Positions 27,356 to 36,891 of a stretch of DNA of 63,730 bases are shown piece after piece. This DNA is from Candidatus Scatonaster coprocaballi (GTDB taxonomy: Bacteria > Bacillota > Clostridia > Saccharofermentanales > Saccharofermentanaceae): assembly GCA_018064475.1 (NCBI GenBank), contig JAGHVD010000068.1, forward strand, positions 1 to 63,730, in the 5' to 3' direction. A program made the position numbers and the translations under genes. The stretch's first letter is position 1. Each line of letters starts with the position of its first letter. The notes beneath the pieces are model-generated. The model worked only from the letters and a program-made list of their open reading frames with translations, was not told the DNA's origin and did no database searches.

Positions 27356-27384
27356 ATTTTATCTAAGTTTCTTTTTCGTTGCAA
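27356..27384 (-). promoter_or_regulatory. Promoter of the mraZ/dcw operon
   Basis: TTGCAA (27384-27379), 17-bp spacer, TAAAAT (27361-27356) on the minus strand, about 80 bases before the mraZ start and directly upstream of the MraZ boxes. Five of six consensus bases at -10 and ideal spacing. Confidence 0.7.
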
Positions 27385-27432
27385 TAGTATTTCACAAATA
27401 TTCACGAGAAATTGCCTAGTTGCAGGGGTTTC

Positions 27433-27446
27433 CGAGCGTTTGTTCG
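27433..27446. promoter_or_regulatory. LexA-like near-palindrome upstream of mraZ
   Basis: On the minus strand CGAAC-AAAC-GCTCG, one base from the Gram-positive LexA pattern CGAAC-N4-GTTCG. The + strand also shows two TGTTCG repeats 10 bp apart (27441 and 27451). The site is about 50 bp upstream of the -35 of the mraZ promoter. A chance match is quite possible. Confidence 0.25.
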
Positions 27447-27539
27447 GTTTTGTTCGAAAAAATGACTCGCAGTAGAAAAATAGGCAAGAAATCGGTACAA
27501 CCGACAACGGCCTCTTCATCCCCTCAAAAAAGTCACAGA

Positions 27540-27622
27540 AGAATAAGAAAAACTCCCTCCGGCTTCTTCCAACGTTCTGCTGTGCAGAAGGAAACTTGCC
27601 GTTCGGGAGTTTCTCTTATTCT
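27540..27622 (-). terminator. Terminator of the rimP-to-rodA operon
   Basis: Two 18-base arms (27540-27557 and 27605-27622) pair with one mismatch. On the minus strand the stem closes with AACTCCC/GGGAGTT followed by TTTTTC. The region between the arms folds further (CGGC/GCCG and TTCTGC/GCAGAA), giving a long bulged hairpin. It begins about 28 bases after the rodA stop. The rest of the rodA-mraZ gap holds the dcw promoter and its operators. Confidence 0.8.
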
Positions 27623-27650
27623 GTTTATTCAATACGAAGTAACGCTAAGG

Positions 27651-28772
27651 CTACTGTTTTCGTTCCATGGATATATTGAGTATGAATCCGAGTGAGATAA
27701 AGTTTACCATCATGGCCGTACCGCCGTAGCTGACGAACGGCAACGGGATACCTGTGATCGGTAGAAGGCCGACGCACATACCCATATTCTCAATAAAGTG
27801 GAAAGCATAGGAACCGGTCAGACCAACTACGATATATGAATAGGCTTTGCGCGAAGACTTCGAAGCAACATACAGGCATCTCATCAGGAAGAAGAAAGCA
27901 AGCACCAGAATGGCTGTCGTTCCGATGAAGCCCATACGCTCAGAAACCGCCGAATAGATGAAGTCAGATTCTTTAACCGGCACCTTGACCAATACACCCG
28001 TGTGGTTACCTGTAAGTCCACCTGATGCGATGGCAAGTTTCGACTGTACCAGATTCCATTCCGCCACTGGGTCGGATCCCTCGAAGATGAGGGAGAGAAT
28101 TCTCTTCTTCTGGAAAGGTTCAAGGTAGAACGTCCACACAAGAGGGATGATACCCACGACCGTACCTGAAATCGCCAACAGGAAGTAGCGATATTTCAGA
28201 TTCCAGATGAACAACATGCAGACAAAAGAGAACATGATAACCATGGCCGTACCGAAGTCAGGTTGTGTCAGGATCAACAGCATCGGCGGGCCATATATCA
28301 ACGCAAGGTACACCCAGCCGCGAACCAGCGTGATTACTTTGGCACCCATATCCTCAAGGACGTAGGACGAGACAATAACCAGTCCGATCTTTGTCAACTC
28401 GGAAGGCTGGAAAGTACCCAGAACCGGAAGTTGCATCCAAGAATCGGCACCCCATTGTGATTCCAATGTAAAGCCATCGATCTTGACCCACACGAGAAGC
28501 AGGATCGAAACGCCATAGATGATCCACCCGACCAGCCTCATGAACTGCGTATCGAGCGTGCAGATAACCATAGCGATCACGCCGCCGATGATTACCGCAG
28601 CCACCTGCTTATAGAAAATGCCGGGATAACCGGCAAATCCTTGTGAAAGCACCAGATTCAGCACATAAAGGCCGATCGTGGTAATAGACAGAATGGGGAC
28701 AATCAGCCAGAAATCGACTGTTCGAATCGAATTATTACGAAGAAATTCAATGCCGGACTTTCCCTGACCCAT
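27651..28772 (-). CDS. rodA: SEDS glycosyltransferase RodA
   Basis: Polytopic peptidoglycan polymerase of the elongation machinery. Motifs of the SEDS family: GTFQPSELTKIGLVI, TQPDFGTAMVIMF, SERMGFIGTTAIL and GIPLPFVSYGGTAMM. About ten transmembrane segments, 373 residues. AGAGG lies five bases before the ATG. It follows lgt with a 9-base gap and ends the large rimP operon. The RodA rather than FtsW label rests on the presence of a separate ftsW in the dcw cluster and on length and motif spacing. Confidence 0.9.
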   Translation of the reverse strand: MGQGKSGIEFLRNNSIRTVDFWLIVPILSITTIGLYVLNLVLSQGFAGYPGIFYKQVAAVIIGGVIAMVICTLDTQFMRLVGWIIYGVSILLLVWVKIDGFTLESQWGADSWMQLPVLGTFQPSELTKIGLVIVSSYVLEDMGAKVITLVRGWVYLALIYGPPMLLILTQPDFGTAMVIMFSFVCMLFIWNLKYRYFLLAISGTVVGIIPLVWTFYLEPFQKKRILSLIFEGSDPVAEWNLVQSKLAIASGGLTGNHTGVLVKVPVKESDFIYSAVSERMGFIGTTAILVLAFFFLMRCLYVASKSSRKAYSYIVVGLTGSYAFHFIENMGMCVGLLPITGIPLPFVSYGGTAMMVNFISLGFILNISMERKQ

Positions 28773-28781
28773 AGAGACCTC

Positions 28782-29951
28782 TTACTTGTCAGAAGAGCCA
28801 TCTTCTGTTTCGTCGTCCGTATCTTCTTCATCGGACGCTTCTTCAGTATCCGCATCTTCTGAATCTTCTTCTGTATCTTCATCTGATTCTTCATCTGATT
28901 CAGTTTCCGCATCTTTCTCATCGGAATCATCCTCTTTCAGGGTAAATTCCTTCTTGGAGAGTCTTTCTACGCGGTCTTCTTCGTCTTCGTCCTCATCATA
29001 AGAACGGAGCTTCGCTTCCTTTTTTCTTGCAGCCTCCCGTAACATTGCTTCATCAGCCTTGATGAAGCGTTCAGGAATCGCCTTCTTCTCCCAGTCGTAC
29101 ATACGAGCCAGAGAAATCATGATCAGACCGAACACAACCAGAATCAAAGAGAGTACCTGTGAAGTACGCAGGTTGGTATGTGCGATGTAAAGTGAATCCG
29201 TACGCAATCCTTCAATGAAGAAGCGAACAACACCGTAGAAGATGCAGTAGCAGGACATTGTTGTCCAAGCACGTGTACTCTTCTTACGAATGATCATCAA
29301 CAGAACGAAGATCAACAGTGTCGCGACAGACTCATAGAAGAATGTCGGATGGACCGGCAGCGACGCATCAAGTTTCGGGCAATTTTCTGCCAAATATCTA
29401 GAGATGGAATTACTGGTCATACCCCAAGGAAGATTTGTTGTCGTACCAAATGCTTCCTGGTTGAAGAAGTTACCCCAACGACCAATGGCCTGTCCAAGCG
29501 GAATATATACGATTGCAAAATCCAGTACAGTAGAAATCGGCACTTTACGGATCTTGCCCATAATCAGAACGGCGAGAAGTGCACCGAGTACACCACCGTA
29601 GATTGCAAGTCCGCCGCTTCTAACATTGATGATTGCATCAAATGTCTTCTTGAAATTACCTTTGACATAGTAGTTATCCCACTCACAGATTACATAGTAC
29701 AATCTGGCGCCTACGAAAGCCATCGGAATCGCAAGCAGACAGAAATCTGTCAGAAGATCCGGTGTTAATCCATATTTACGGCACTGCTTCATCGACAGGA
29801 ACAAGCACAACGCAACTGCACCTGCAATCAGGATTCCGTACCAATATAACTGTATGCCGAAAATCGTCACCGCGACATTACTAATTTTAAAATTCCATCC
29901 CAGGTCTGGGAAAGAAATCGTTTCTTTTTCAAGAGCAAGCAAGTAGTTCAT
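28782..29951 (-). CDS. lgt: Prolipoprotein diacylglyceryl transferase, acidic tail
   Basis: Membrane enzyme that attaches diacylglycerol from phosphatidylglycerol to the lipobox Cys. The Lgt signature GRWGNFFNQEAFG is intact, with seven hydrophobic segments and VHPTFFYESVA and GLRTDSLYI around it. After the membrane domain (to about residue 290) a charged C-terminal tail of about 90 residues, nearly all Asp/Glu/Ser/Lys, has no counterpart in standard Lgt of about 280 residues. I start at the ATG at 29951, with GAGG six bases upstream; an ATG four codons earlier (29963) has a weaker site. Sits between ribF and rodA, an unusual linkage to translation genes. Confidence 0.95.
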   Translation of the reverse strand: MNYLLALEKETISFPDLGWNFKISNVAVTIFGIQLYWYGILIAGAVALCLFLSMKQCRKYGLTPDLLTDFCLLAIPMAFVGARLYYVICEWDNYYVKGNFKKTFDAIINVRSGGLAIYGGVLGALLAVLIMGKIRKVPISTVLDFAIVYIPLGQAIGRWGNFFNQEAFGTTTNLPWGMTSNSISRYLAENCPKLDASLPVHPTFFYESVATLLIFVLLMIIRKKSTRAWTTMSCYCIFYGVVRFFIEGLRTDSLYIAHTNLRTSQVLSLILVVFGLIMISLARMYDWEKKAIPERFIKADEAMLREAARKKEAKLRSYDEDEDEEDRVERLSKKEFTLKEDDSDEKDAETESDEESDEDTEEDSEDADTEEASDEEDTDDETEDGSSDK

Positions 29952-29996
29952 CTTCAGCCTCATTTCTCTTTCTCATCTTGTTCACGCAATATAATA

Positions 29997-30983
29997 TCAC
30001 ACATATTCATCAAATCGAACAGGCAATTGACGGTTTTTGTGGTAGTTTCGCACCGCTTCCTGGTCGATATTCATCTGGTCTTTCAGCGCCTCCACGTTGG
30101 GAAAAGCCTGTTCTGGTCGGATGTATTTCAGAAGCGCAACACTTCCCTTGGTGCCATAGAGTTGGAAGTATCCATCGAGAATCTTCGTCTCTGCCAGCGG
30201 AATCTGATCTTCCTGGTTCACTGTCGGACGCAAGCCAATATTGGTTATGCTCGGTAAAATTTTACCGTCCAAGCAGTAGGCCGAAGCATATACCCCATAT
30301 TTCGGGATCACCTTCTGTTCAGGAATTCGGATATTGGCTGTAGGAAAACCTAATGTTCTTCCCAGTTGCTGGCCTTTCTCTACGACACCGGCAAAAGCAA
30401 CTGGGTGTCCGAGCAGGTGTTCTGCTTGTTCAACCTCTCCATCTACGATCAGTTCGCGAATCCAACTCGACGAGATTCTTCTTCCCTCAAAGTTGACCGG
30501 ATCGACCGAGATGACTTCTATACCATTTCGAGCACCCCATACCTGAAGTGTCTGCACATCACCCTCTCGACCTTTTCCGAAACGATAATCCCGTCCGACA
30601 ATGACTGCACGCGCATGCATCCAGTCTTTCAGGCAGACTTCCATAAAAGTCTCCGGGGACATGGATTTGATCTGTTCGTTGAATGGAATCGCGAATAGGT
30701 CATCGATGCCCATATGGGCGACAAGACCGCATCGTTCCGAATATGTCGTGATCAGGTAATTCTGCACCTTGCTGCTGGGAGGATTCTCGAAAGTCTGAAC
30801 TGCCGTTCGAAGTGATCGTGCTTCTGCCACATCTAACATTGTTTGGAAGATCTTCTGGTGTCCCAGATGTACTCCGTCGAAGAAACCCAGCGCAACTGCA
30901 CGGGCCGCCGTGCAATCAGTCGCGCTCGAAGGTGTAGAGATCAATTTTCCCTCACGATTGATAATGCAGTTCCAAACGATCAT
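29997..30983 (-). CDS. ribF: Riboflavin kinase/FAD synthetase
   Basis: Bifunctional cytosolic enzyme making FMN and FAD. The N-terminal nucleotidyltransferase domain has LGFFDGVHLGHQKIF and VVGRDYRFGKGREGD-type segments and ISSSWIRELI; the C-terminal riboflavin kinase domain has GRTLGFPTANI, KYGVYA and SITNIGLRPTV. Length 328. It follows truB with a gap of three bases, the common truB-ribF pair, and has only a weak ribosome-binding site, so coupling to truB is likely. Confidence 0.97.
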   Translation of the reverse strand: MIVWNCIINREGKLISTPSSATDCTAARAVALGFFDGVHLGHQKIFQTMLDVAEARSLRTAVQTFENPPSSKVQNYLITTYSERCGLVAHMGIDDLFAIPFNEQIKSMSPETFMEVCLKDWMHARAVIVGRDYRFGKGREGDVQTLQVWGARNGIEVISVDPVNFEGRRISSSWIRELIVDGEVEQAEHLLGHPVAFAGVVEKGQQLGRTLGFPTANIRIPEQKVIPKYGVYASAYCLDGKILPSITNIGLRPTVNQEDQIPLAETKILDGYFQLYGTKGSVALLKYIRPEQAFPNVEALKDQMNIDQEAVRNYHKNRQLPVRFDEYV

Positions 30984-30986
30984 CTT

Positions 30987-31946
30987 CTATGCGAACACCC
31001 TTTCTTCACGGATGAGCCACTGTCCTTCTTCTTCGGAAGCATAGATCACAGCAATCGGTTCATCCTGACAGACAGCAAGAACCGTCTCCTGTTCCTTCAC
31101 ACCCACGGCTTCCATTCTATCCCGAAAGAGTGAGAAATCAAGTTTTTTGCCACAGCGCAGATCCTTCGCTTCCTCTTTCGAGACTTCAATTCGAAGCATA
31201 TGCGCCATGGCCGACATTTCTCCGAGAAGGAATGTACTGTTTCCCTGTTCAACTTCCGTAGCTAGTGTCTCAAGCGAAATCGCGTTCTCAATATGGCAGT
31301 CTCCACTTCGAAGACGTCGTAACGCCAAGCAGTACGCGCCATATCCCAGTTTGTTACCGATATCTTCACACAATGTACGGATATAGGTACCCTTGGAACA
31401 AGATACCGTCATCTCCACCTGCACCGTGCCATCTGCTTCACATATCTTCTCAATATCAATACCGTGAATCGTAATCGTTCTCGGGGGAATCTCAACTTCC
31501 TTTCCCGCACGGGCATATTCATATGCCGGTCTTCCTGCAATCTTGATAGCTGAATAGATGGATGGGACTTGAGTAATCTCTCCCACCATGCTCATCACCG
31601 CTTCACGCACCAGGCGAAAATCGTCCTGTCGAAGTTCAGCAAGCTCATCTTCATTCGGTAATTTACCACCGATGACCTGGCCTTCCTTATCCCCGGTATC
31701 CGTGATGCTTCCCAACACCATCGTCGCGCGGTATGTCTTGTCGTGGTTCTCCATATACCGAAGTACACGGGTTGCCTTCCCCACCGCAACCACCAGAAGT
31801 CCAGTTGCGAAAGGATCGAGTGTGCCGGCATGCCCGGCTTTCTTCGTATGAAGGATTTTCCGCACAGAAGAAACCACCGAGAAAGAAGTAATCCCTTCCG
31901 GCTTATCGATCAGCAGAATTCCGCTTATTTCATTTCCCTGGTTCAT
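30987..31946 (-). CDS. truB: tRNA pseudouridine(55) synthase TruB
   Basis: Forms pseudouridine 55 in the T-loop of tRNAs. The catalytic Asp lies in GHAGTLDPFATGLL; other family motifs are LLIDKPEGITSF, KTYRATMVLG and CSKGTYIRTLCEDIG. A C-terminal PUA-like region follows. Length 319. Its ATG overlaps the nrnA stop by ATGA, so translation is coupled. Confidence 0.97.
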   Translation of the reverse strand: MNQGNEISGILLIDKPEGITSFSVVSSVRKILHTKKAGHAGTLDPFATGLLVVAVGKATRVLRYMENHDKTYRATMVLGSITDTGDKEGQVIGGKLPNEDELAELRQDDFRLVREAVMSMVGEITQVPSIYSAIKIAGRPAYEYARAGKEVEIPPRTITIHGIDIEKICEADGTVQVEMTVSCSKGTYIRTLCEDIGNKLGYGAYCLALRRLRSGDCHIENAISLETLATEVEQGNSTFLLGEMSAMAHMLRIEVSKEEAKDLRCGKKLDFSLFRDRMEAVGVKEQETVLAVCQDEPIAVIYASEEEGQWLIREERVFA

Positions 31947-32965
31947 GCTTGTTCTAAATAGGCCTTTGCTTCCTTGACGATCTGATCAGCAAAAGTATCG
32001 ATGTCGATGTTTCGACCGGTAAAACCAGCCGCGCGGTGATGTCCGCCGCCACCCATCTTCTTGGCAAAATCCGCCGCGTCGAATCCAACCTTCGTACGGC
32101 AGTTAACGCGTAGTTCGCCCTGTCCATTCTCACGCACAACAAATGCCGCCATAACTGTATCGATATCACGTAATGTGTTCACGATGCCGTCTGCAGCGCC
32201 TTCCGGTGCGGAAGTTTCGTCGATCATGGCCTTCGTAATCTTCGTAATCGCGATTCGTCCGTCCGCAAAGAGTTGCATACCGGAAAGAGCCAGACCATGA
32301 AGTCTCACTTTACCTTCGCATGTCTCGTCGAATAGATGATACGCATTGTCCGTCACATTCGCGCCACGTTCCATCAGCGATGCAGCAATGCGGAATGTAT
32401 TCGGTTTCGTGTTTTCATACGAGAATTTACCTGAATCAGACTGAATGCCTACCATGAGGCAATCTGCAATAAACTGATCCATCAGTTTCTCATGAAGCAT
32501 GTTCTCCCACTCAAAAATCAGCGCAGCCATAAGTTCCGCGCAGGAGATGGAGGTTCCATCGATATATGCATAATCTGATTTCACTTCGGCAGATACATGG
32601 TGATCGACGATTACTTTACACGAAGCACCTTCAAAGACCGGCTCGGCCGCGCCCATTCTACTTCCTTCCGAACAGTCCACGGCAAAAGCAACGGCCTGAG
32701 AAGCAAGCACTTCATTTGCATTTTCAGAAGTAACAATGGTCAGCACATCCTCAGGAATGCCCATGAACGCAAGTCTTTGCGGAATTTCACACTCAAGGAT
32801 CACCTTGGATGTGCATCCCAGTTTTCGCAGTGTCATTGCCAGTGCACAAGCCGTGCCGAGGCAATCGCCATCCACTTTCGCATGTGGAAAGATCTGAATC
32901 TCTCCTTCAGCCTGTCTTAGGAGAGGAAGTACTTTTGCCGCATAATCACACATCGCTTCCGCCAC
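31943..32965 (-). CDS. nrnA: DHH-family phosphoesterase NrnA
   Basis: Cytosolic nanoRNase/pAp phosphatase type DHH-DHHA1 protein that degrades short oligonucleotides and 3'-phosphoadenosine-5'-phosphate. Metal ligands are seen in HAKVDGDCLG (His28, Asp32, Asp34), AVDCSEG and VDHHVS; the DHHA1 domain ends in GGGGHHRAAG. The start is a GTG at 32965 with a full AAGGAGG nine bases upstream, overlapping the end of rbfA by 20 bases; Met5 is too far from that site. rbfA-nrnA-truB order is standard in Firmicutes. Confidence 0.95.
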   Translation of the reverse strand: MAEAMCDYAAKVLPLLRQAEGEIQIFPHAKVDGDCLGTACALAMTLRKLGCTSKVILECEIPQRLAFMGIPEDVLTIVTSENANEVLASQAVAFAVDCSEGSRMGAAEPVFEGASCKVIVDHHVSAEVKSDYAYIDGTSISCAELMAALIFEWENMLHEKLMDQFIADCLMVGIQSDSGKFSYENTKPNTFRIAASLMERGANVTDNAYHLFDETCEGKVRLHGLALSGMQLFADGRIAITKITKAMIDETSAPEGAADGIVNTLRDIDTVMAAFVVRENGQGELRVNCRTKVGFDAADFAKKMGGGGHHRAAGFTGRNIDIDTFADQIVKEAKAYLEQA

Positions 32966-33320
32966 GTGCCCGGTCCTCCTTCATTGTCCGATCGATCAGA
33001 TCCATCAGTTCCATACCTTTCTGTATGGACTCATCCAGTTTGAAGTGAAGCTCAGGGGCCACGCGAAGTTTGATGCGCTTGGCCACCTGTGTCCGGATAA
33101 AACCGGAAGCTCGTTCCATCGCTGCCATGCAGTCCTGCTTCTCTTTCTCAGAACCGTATACAGACAGGTATACGTTGGCATGCGTCAGATCAGAGGACAT
33201 ACGCACCTCCAGAACGGAGGTCATCATCGGAACACGCGGATCCTTGATCTCCGTCAGAAGAAGCTGTGAGATTATTTTCTGGATCTCGTCGCCCACTCGG
33301 GCTGCTCGATTCTGTCTCAT
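32946..33320 (-). CDS. rbfA: Ribosome-binding factor A
   Basis: Binds the 30S subunit during late 16S maturation. KH-fold protein of 124 residues with the family patterns RVGDEIQKIISQLL, DPRVPMMTSVLEV and LRVAPELHFKLDESI. Located 18 bases after infB, as in most bacteria. AGGTG precedes the ATG by five bases. Confidence 0.97.
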   Translation of the reverse strand: MRQNRAARVGDEIQKIISQLLLTEIKDPRVPMMTSVLEVRMSSDLTHANVYLSVYGSEKEKQDCMAAMERASGFIRTQVAKRIKLRVAPELHFKLDESIQKGMELMDLIDRTMKEDRARGGSDV

Positions 33321-33338
33321 CTGTTCACCTATTTGTTA

Positions 33339-36215
33339 TTACTTTCTCTTAATCTCCTGCATCTCGAAGACTTCGATTACGTCGCCTTCTTCGATGTCGT
33401 TATAGTTCTCAATAGAAATACCGCACTCATAGCCGGCAGCAACTTCCTTCGCGTCATCCTTGAAACGCTTCAGAGACGCAAGCTTACCCTGATGCAGAAC
33501 GATACCCTTACGTACGACACGTACTTCGGATGTTCTCAAGATCTTACCATCTGTTACATACGCACCACCGATGGTACCAACAGAAGACACCTTGAATGTC
33601 TGACGGATCTCGACGTGTCCGAGAACCACTTCTTCGAACTGTGGCTTGAGCATACCACGCATAGCCGCCTCGATATCTTCGATTGCGTTATAGATAACGC
33701 TGTAGAGCTTGATATCTACGCCAACACCCTTGGCCTGCTCAACAACTACTGCACTCGGACGAACGTTGAAGCCGATGATGATTGCATTGGAAACATCAGC
33801 CAGCGTAACATCGGACTCGGTAATCGTACCTACGCCACCGTGGATAACTTTGACACGAACTTCGTCGTTGGTAAGCTTCTCGAGAGACTGAGTAACCGCC
33901 TCGACGGAACCCTGAACATCTGCTTTGATGATCAGGTTGAGGTCTTTGACTTCGCCCTCGGCCAGTACCTGGGACAATGTCTCGAGCGTCATTCTCGAAG
34001 ACTTGTGGAGCTGTTCTTCTCTCTGCTTGATCTTACGCTTCTCAACCAACTGACGAGCCATCTTCTCATCGGTTACCGCATAGAATGTCTCACCAGCCTC
34101 CGGCACTTCCGGAAGACCCAAGATCTCTACCGGTACAGACGGGCCAGCCTTCTTCTGTGCAGTACCATTCTCATCGTACATCGCACGGATATGACCGAAG
34201 ATCGGACCGGAAACGACTGTATCACCGGAACGGAGCGTACCACGCTGAACCAGAACTGTAGCGACCGGACCTCTATTCTTATCAAGTTTTGCCTCGATAA
34301 CGGTACCCTTCGCCTGACGCTTCGGATCAGCCTTCAGTTCCATAACATCTGCAGTCAGAAGGACCATCTCAAGAAGTTCATCGATACCTTCACCGGACTT
34401 ACTGGAAACCGGAACCATGATCGTGGAACCGCCCCACTCTTCCGGAAGAAGATTATGTGTAGAGAGTTCCTGCTTTACGTGGTCAATGTTTGCACCCACT
34501 TTATCGATCTTCGTAATGGCAACGATGATTTCAGTATTGGCTGCACGTGCGTGGTTGATGGCCTCAATGGTCTGTGGCATTACGCCGTCATCAGCAGCAA
34601 CGACAAGAATTGCAATATCTGTTACCTGAGCACCACGGGCACGCATGGTCGTGAATGCTTCGTGACCAGGGGTATCGAGGAAGGTAATCTGTCTACCCTT
34701 GCAACGAACGGTATACGCACCGATATGCTGGGTAATACCACCTGCTTCTCCCTTTACAACAGATGTCTGACGAATCTTGTCGAGGAGAGAAGTTTTACCA
34801 TGGTCAACGTGACCCATAACCACAACGATCGGCGGACGCGGCTTTAAGTTCTCCTCGTTATCTTCGCTCTCGTCGAAGAGGATATCTTCCTCTGTAACCT
34901 CTACGATTGGTTCAGCGGTAATGCCGTACTCCTGTGCAACCAGTGCAGCGGTATCGTAGTCCAGTTCCTGGTTCAGTGTAACGAGCATACCCATCATCAT
35001 CAATGTCTTAATGATGTCTGTCGAACGTTTCTCCAGACCTTCTGCCAACTCTTTGACCGTTATGAACGGTGGAAGTGAAACATGCGTAAGCTGCGGCTTC
35101 GCAACCGGCGCTGCGACAAAAGTCTGACGCTTCACCTTCTTCTTGTTCTTACCGCCCATGTACATTGAATCGAGTGCGGAATCATCAGAAAGGATATCCG
35201 ATGCATTACCGGTAAACTGATTCGCACGCTTGTTGCCCATGCGGCGATCATTGTTATTGGAAGATTTTCCGTTATTATTGTTATCTTTCTTCGAATCAGC
35301 CTTCGGATCCTTACGGCTCTTCTCGTATGCATCTCTTGCAGCGAAATTAGCCTTCTCCTTTGTAGCCTCCGGTGGAAGTTCCTGCTTCGGCTTGGAGCTA
35401 CGCTTCGGCTGATTATGGTTATTGTTGTAGATCTCGTCGTCGTCCTTATCTTTCGGCGTAAATCCACCAAAATTACGGTTTCCACCTCGGTTGCCGTTGA
35501 AAGATGAACCACCCTGACGCGGGCCACCGTTATTTCGATCATCTCTTCGCTGGAAAGAGCCGTTTCTCTGGCCACCGTTGTAGCTTCCCTGTCCCTGACG
35601 ATTGCCGTCTTTGGAACGAACGAATGTAGAAGTCTCTCTTGTATAGCCGTTGCCGTTAGACGGACTTGGCGCACGAACGACTGCAGAAGAAAGACGGGAT
35701 GCCGGCTTCTGCTCTTCTTGCTTCGCCTTCACTTCTTCCTTCTGTGTCTTTATCTCTTCCTTCGGTGCAACAGGTGCTTCTTCCTTCGGAGCAACCTTTA
35801 CCTCTTCCTTCTTCGGTTCTTCCGGCTGAACCGTCTCCTTCTTCGCTGCCTTCGGTGCAGGTTTCACCTCTTCGACCGCAACATCTTCAGTATCCTTCTT
35901 TACAGATGCTTTCTTCGTTGTTTTCTTCTCAGACGCAACTTTCTTTTCAGAAGCAGCCTTCTTTGGTGCTTCCGCAGGTTGTTCCACCGGTTTCTCCACT
36001 TTCTCCACAGGCTTTACTTCTTCGACCTTGGCTACTGTTTCTACCGGAGCTTTCTCCTCTTCTACCGGAGGTTTCTTGGCCTTCTTGTTTACACGACCAA
36101 CACGAAGTGTCTTCGTACCTGAGATACCACTGACAGTCTTCTGCGGAAGTGAAGTCTCGGCTTTTGCCTGTTCCTTATCTTCCATGATTGATGCTTTCTT
36201 GTCTTTTTCTGCCAT
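33339..36215 (-). CDS. infB: Translation initiation factor IF-2
   Basis: GTPase that brings initiator tRNA to the 30S subunit. A low-complexity N-terminal half rich in Lys/Glu/Pro/Val (1 to about 200) and Arg/Gly/Asn-rich (about 200-330) precedes the conserved core. G1 is [13 protein letters not shown] (about residue 466), G3 is DTPGHEAF and G4 is TKID, then domains II-IV to the C-terminus. Of two adjacent ATGs I take the second (36215), which gives AGGAGG a five-base spacer; the first has only two. 958 residues. Flanked by ylxQ and rbfA in the classic nusA-infB operon. Confidence 0.98.
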   Translation of the reverse strand: MAEKDKKASIMEDKEQAKAETSLPQKTVSGISGTKTLRVGRVNKKAKKPPVEEEKAPVETVAKVEEVKPVEKVEKPVEQPAEAPKKAASEKKVASEKKTTKKASVKKDTEDVAVEEVKPAPKAAKKETVQPEEPKKEEVKVAPKEEAPVAPKEEIKTQKEEVKAKQEEQKPASRLSSAVVRAPSPSNGNGYTRETSTFVRSKDGNRQGQGSYNGGQRNGSFQRRDDRNNGGPRQGGSSFNGNRGGNRNFGGFTPKDKDDDEIYNNNHNQPKRSSKPKQELPPEATKEKANFAARDAYEKSRKDPKADSKKDNNNNGKSSNNNDRRMGNKRANQFTGNASDILSDDSALDSMYMGGKNKKKVKRQTFVAAPVAKPQLTHVSLPPFITVKELAEGLEKRSTDIIKTLMMMGMLVTLNQELDYDTAALVAQEYGITAEPIVEVTEEDILFDESEDNEENLKPRPPIVVVMGHVDHGKTSLLDKIRQTSVVKGEAGGITQHIGAYTVRCKGRQITFLDTPGHEAFTTMRARGAQVTDIAILVVAADDGVMPQTIEAINHARAANTEIIVAITKIDKVGANIDHVKQELSTHNLLPEEWGGSTIMVPVSSKSGEGIDELLEMVLLTADVMELKADPKRQAKGTVIEAKLDKNRGPVATVLVQRGTLRSGDTVVSGPIFGHIRAMYDENGTAQKKAGPSVPVEILGLPEVPEAGETFYAVTDEKMARQLVEKRKIKQREEQLHKSSRMTLETLSQVLAEGEVKDLNLIIKADVQGSVEAVTQSLEKLTNDEVRVKVIHGGVGTITESDVTLADVSNAIIIGFNVRPSAVVVEQAKGVGVDIKLYSVIYNAIEDIEAAMRGMLKPQFEEVVLGHVEIRQTFKVSSVGTIGGAYVTDGKILRTSEVRVVRKGIVLHQGKLASLKRFKDDAKEVAAGYECGISIENYNDIEEGDVIEVFEMQEIKRK

Positions 36216-36228
36216 CATTTCCTCCTGT

Positions 36229-36597
36229 TTACTCCGCTTCCTTGGCGGACTCTTCTTGTTTACTTAACACTTCAATCTGGTCCTGAAGTTTCCGGGCCAT
36301 CCCCTCATCTAGAATCGCAATCGCAATACGGGAAGGTTTTCCGATTGCTTTTCCCAGTTCTTCTGCCGTGGCAAAATCACTCGCATTTGTGTCTTCTTGT
36401 TCGGCGATTCGGCGAAGCTTGGCAATCTGCTTCTCCGATCCGTCTTTCGCCAGAATCAGAAGTTCCACCGCCCCCGAATGGATGGCCATCTCGATGGAGT
36501 CGAACCCAGATGTGATCAACCCCGCCCGATAGGCCAGGCCAATCGTCTTGAGGATCCGTTCCTTCGTGACCGGCTTGGCTTCCTTTCTGTTCTTCAT
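36229..36597 (-). CDS. L7Ae-family RNA-binding protein (YlxQ)
   Basis: A 122-residue ribosomal-protein-L7Ae/L30e-like protein, expected to bind kink-turn RNA. The core [21 protein letters not shown] and [12 protein letters not shown] matches the YlxQ group. A charged tail of about 15 residues ends it. Its ATG overlaps the rnpM stop by ATGA; infB follows 13 bases later. The same four-gene order (nusA, ylxR, ylxQ, infB) is conserved in Firmicutes. Confidence 0.93.
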   Translation of the reverse strand: MKNRKEAKPVTKERILKTIGLAYRAGLITSGFDSIEMAIHSGAVELLILAKDGSEKQIAKLRRIAEQEDTNASDFATAEELGKAIGKPSRIAIAILDEGMARKLQDQIEVLSKQEESAKEAE

Positions 36598-36869
36598 TTC
36601 TGTTCTCCGCCTTCCTCAATTCGCTCAAGTTCCGGTCGGATCTTCTCCGGATCAACCTTGCAATGAAGTCCGCGATCGAACTGCTGTTGCGCAACTGCTT
36701 TCTTCATGCACTCCGGCTTGTGACAGACATAGGCACCACGTCCCGGCAATCTTCCGGTCGGGTCCATCACAACTTCCCCATCCGGTGTTGCCACGATACG
36801 GATCAAATCTTTCTTCGCCATGCGTTCTTTACAGCTCACGCACATGCGCATTGGAATCTTCTTCGCCAT
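36594..36869 (-). CDS. rnpM: RNase P modulator RnpM (YlxR)
   Basis: Small nucleic-acid-binding protein of the YlxR family; the B. subtilis protein binds RNase P RNA and lowers its activity. The 91-residue protein has the hallmark RMCVSCKERMAKKDLIRIV and the GRGAYVC motif, with Cys residues that may bind metal. Twenty-two bases after nusA; overlaps ylxQ by four bases. Confidence 0.93.
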   Translation of the reverse strand: MAKKIPMRMCVSCKERMAKKDLIRIVATPDGEVVMDPTGRLPGRGAYVCHKPECMKKAVAQQQFDRGLHCKVDPEKIRPELERIEEGGEQK

Positions 36870-36891
36870 ATCTTCTGCCTACTCTTCTTTC

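Noticed and set aside
27420-27695. 91-codon plus-strand frame between rodA and mraZ
   Set aside because: No ribosome-binding site; it crosses the terminator hairpin and the start of rodA antisense.
33333-34847. A 504-codon plus-strand open frame
   Set aside because: Antisense to infB. Codon bias of infB leaves the opposite strand short of stop codons; no family features.
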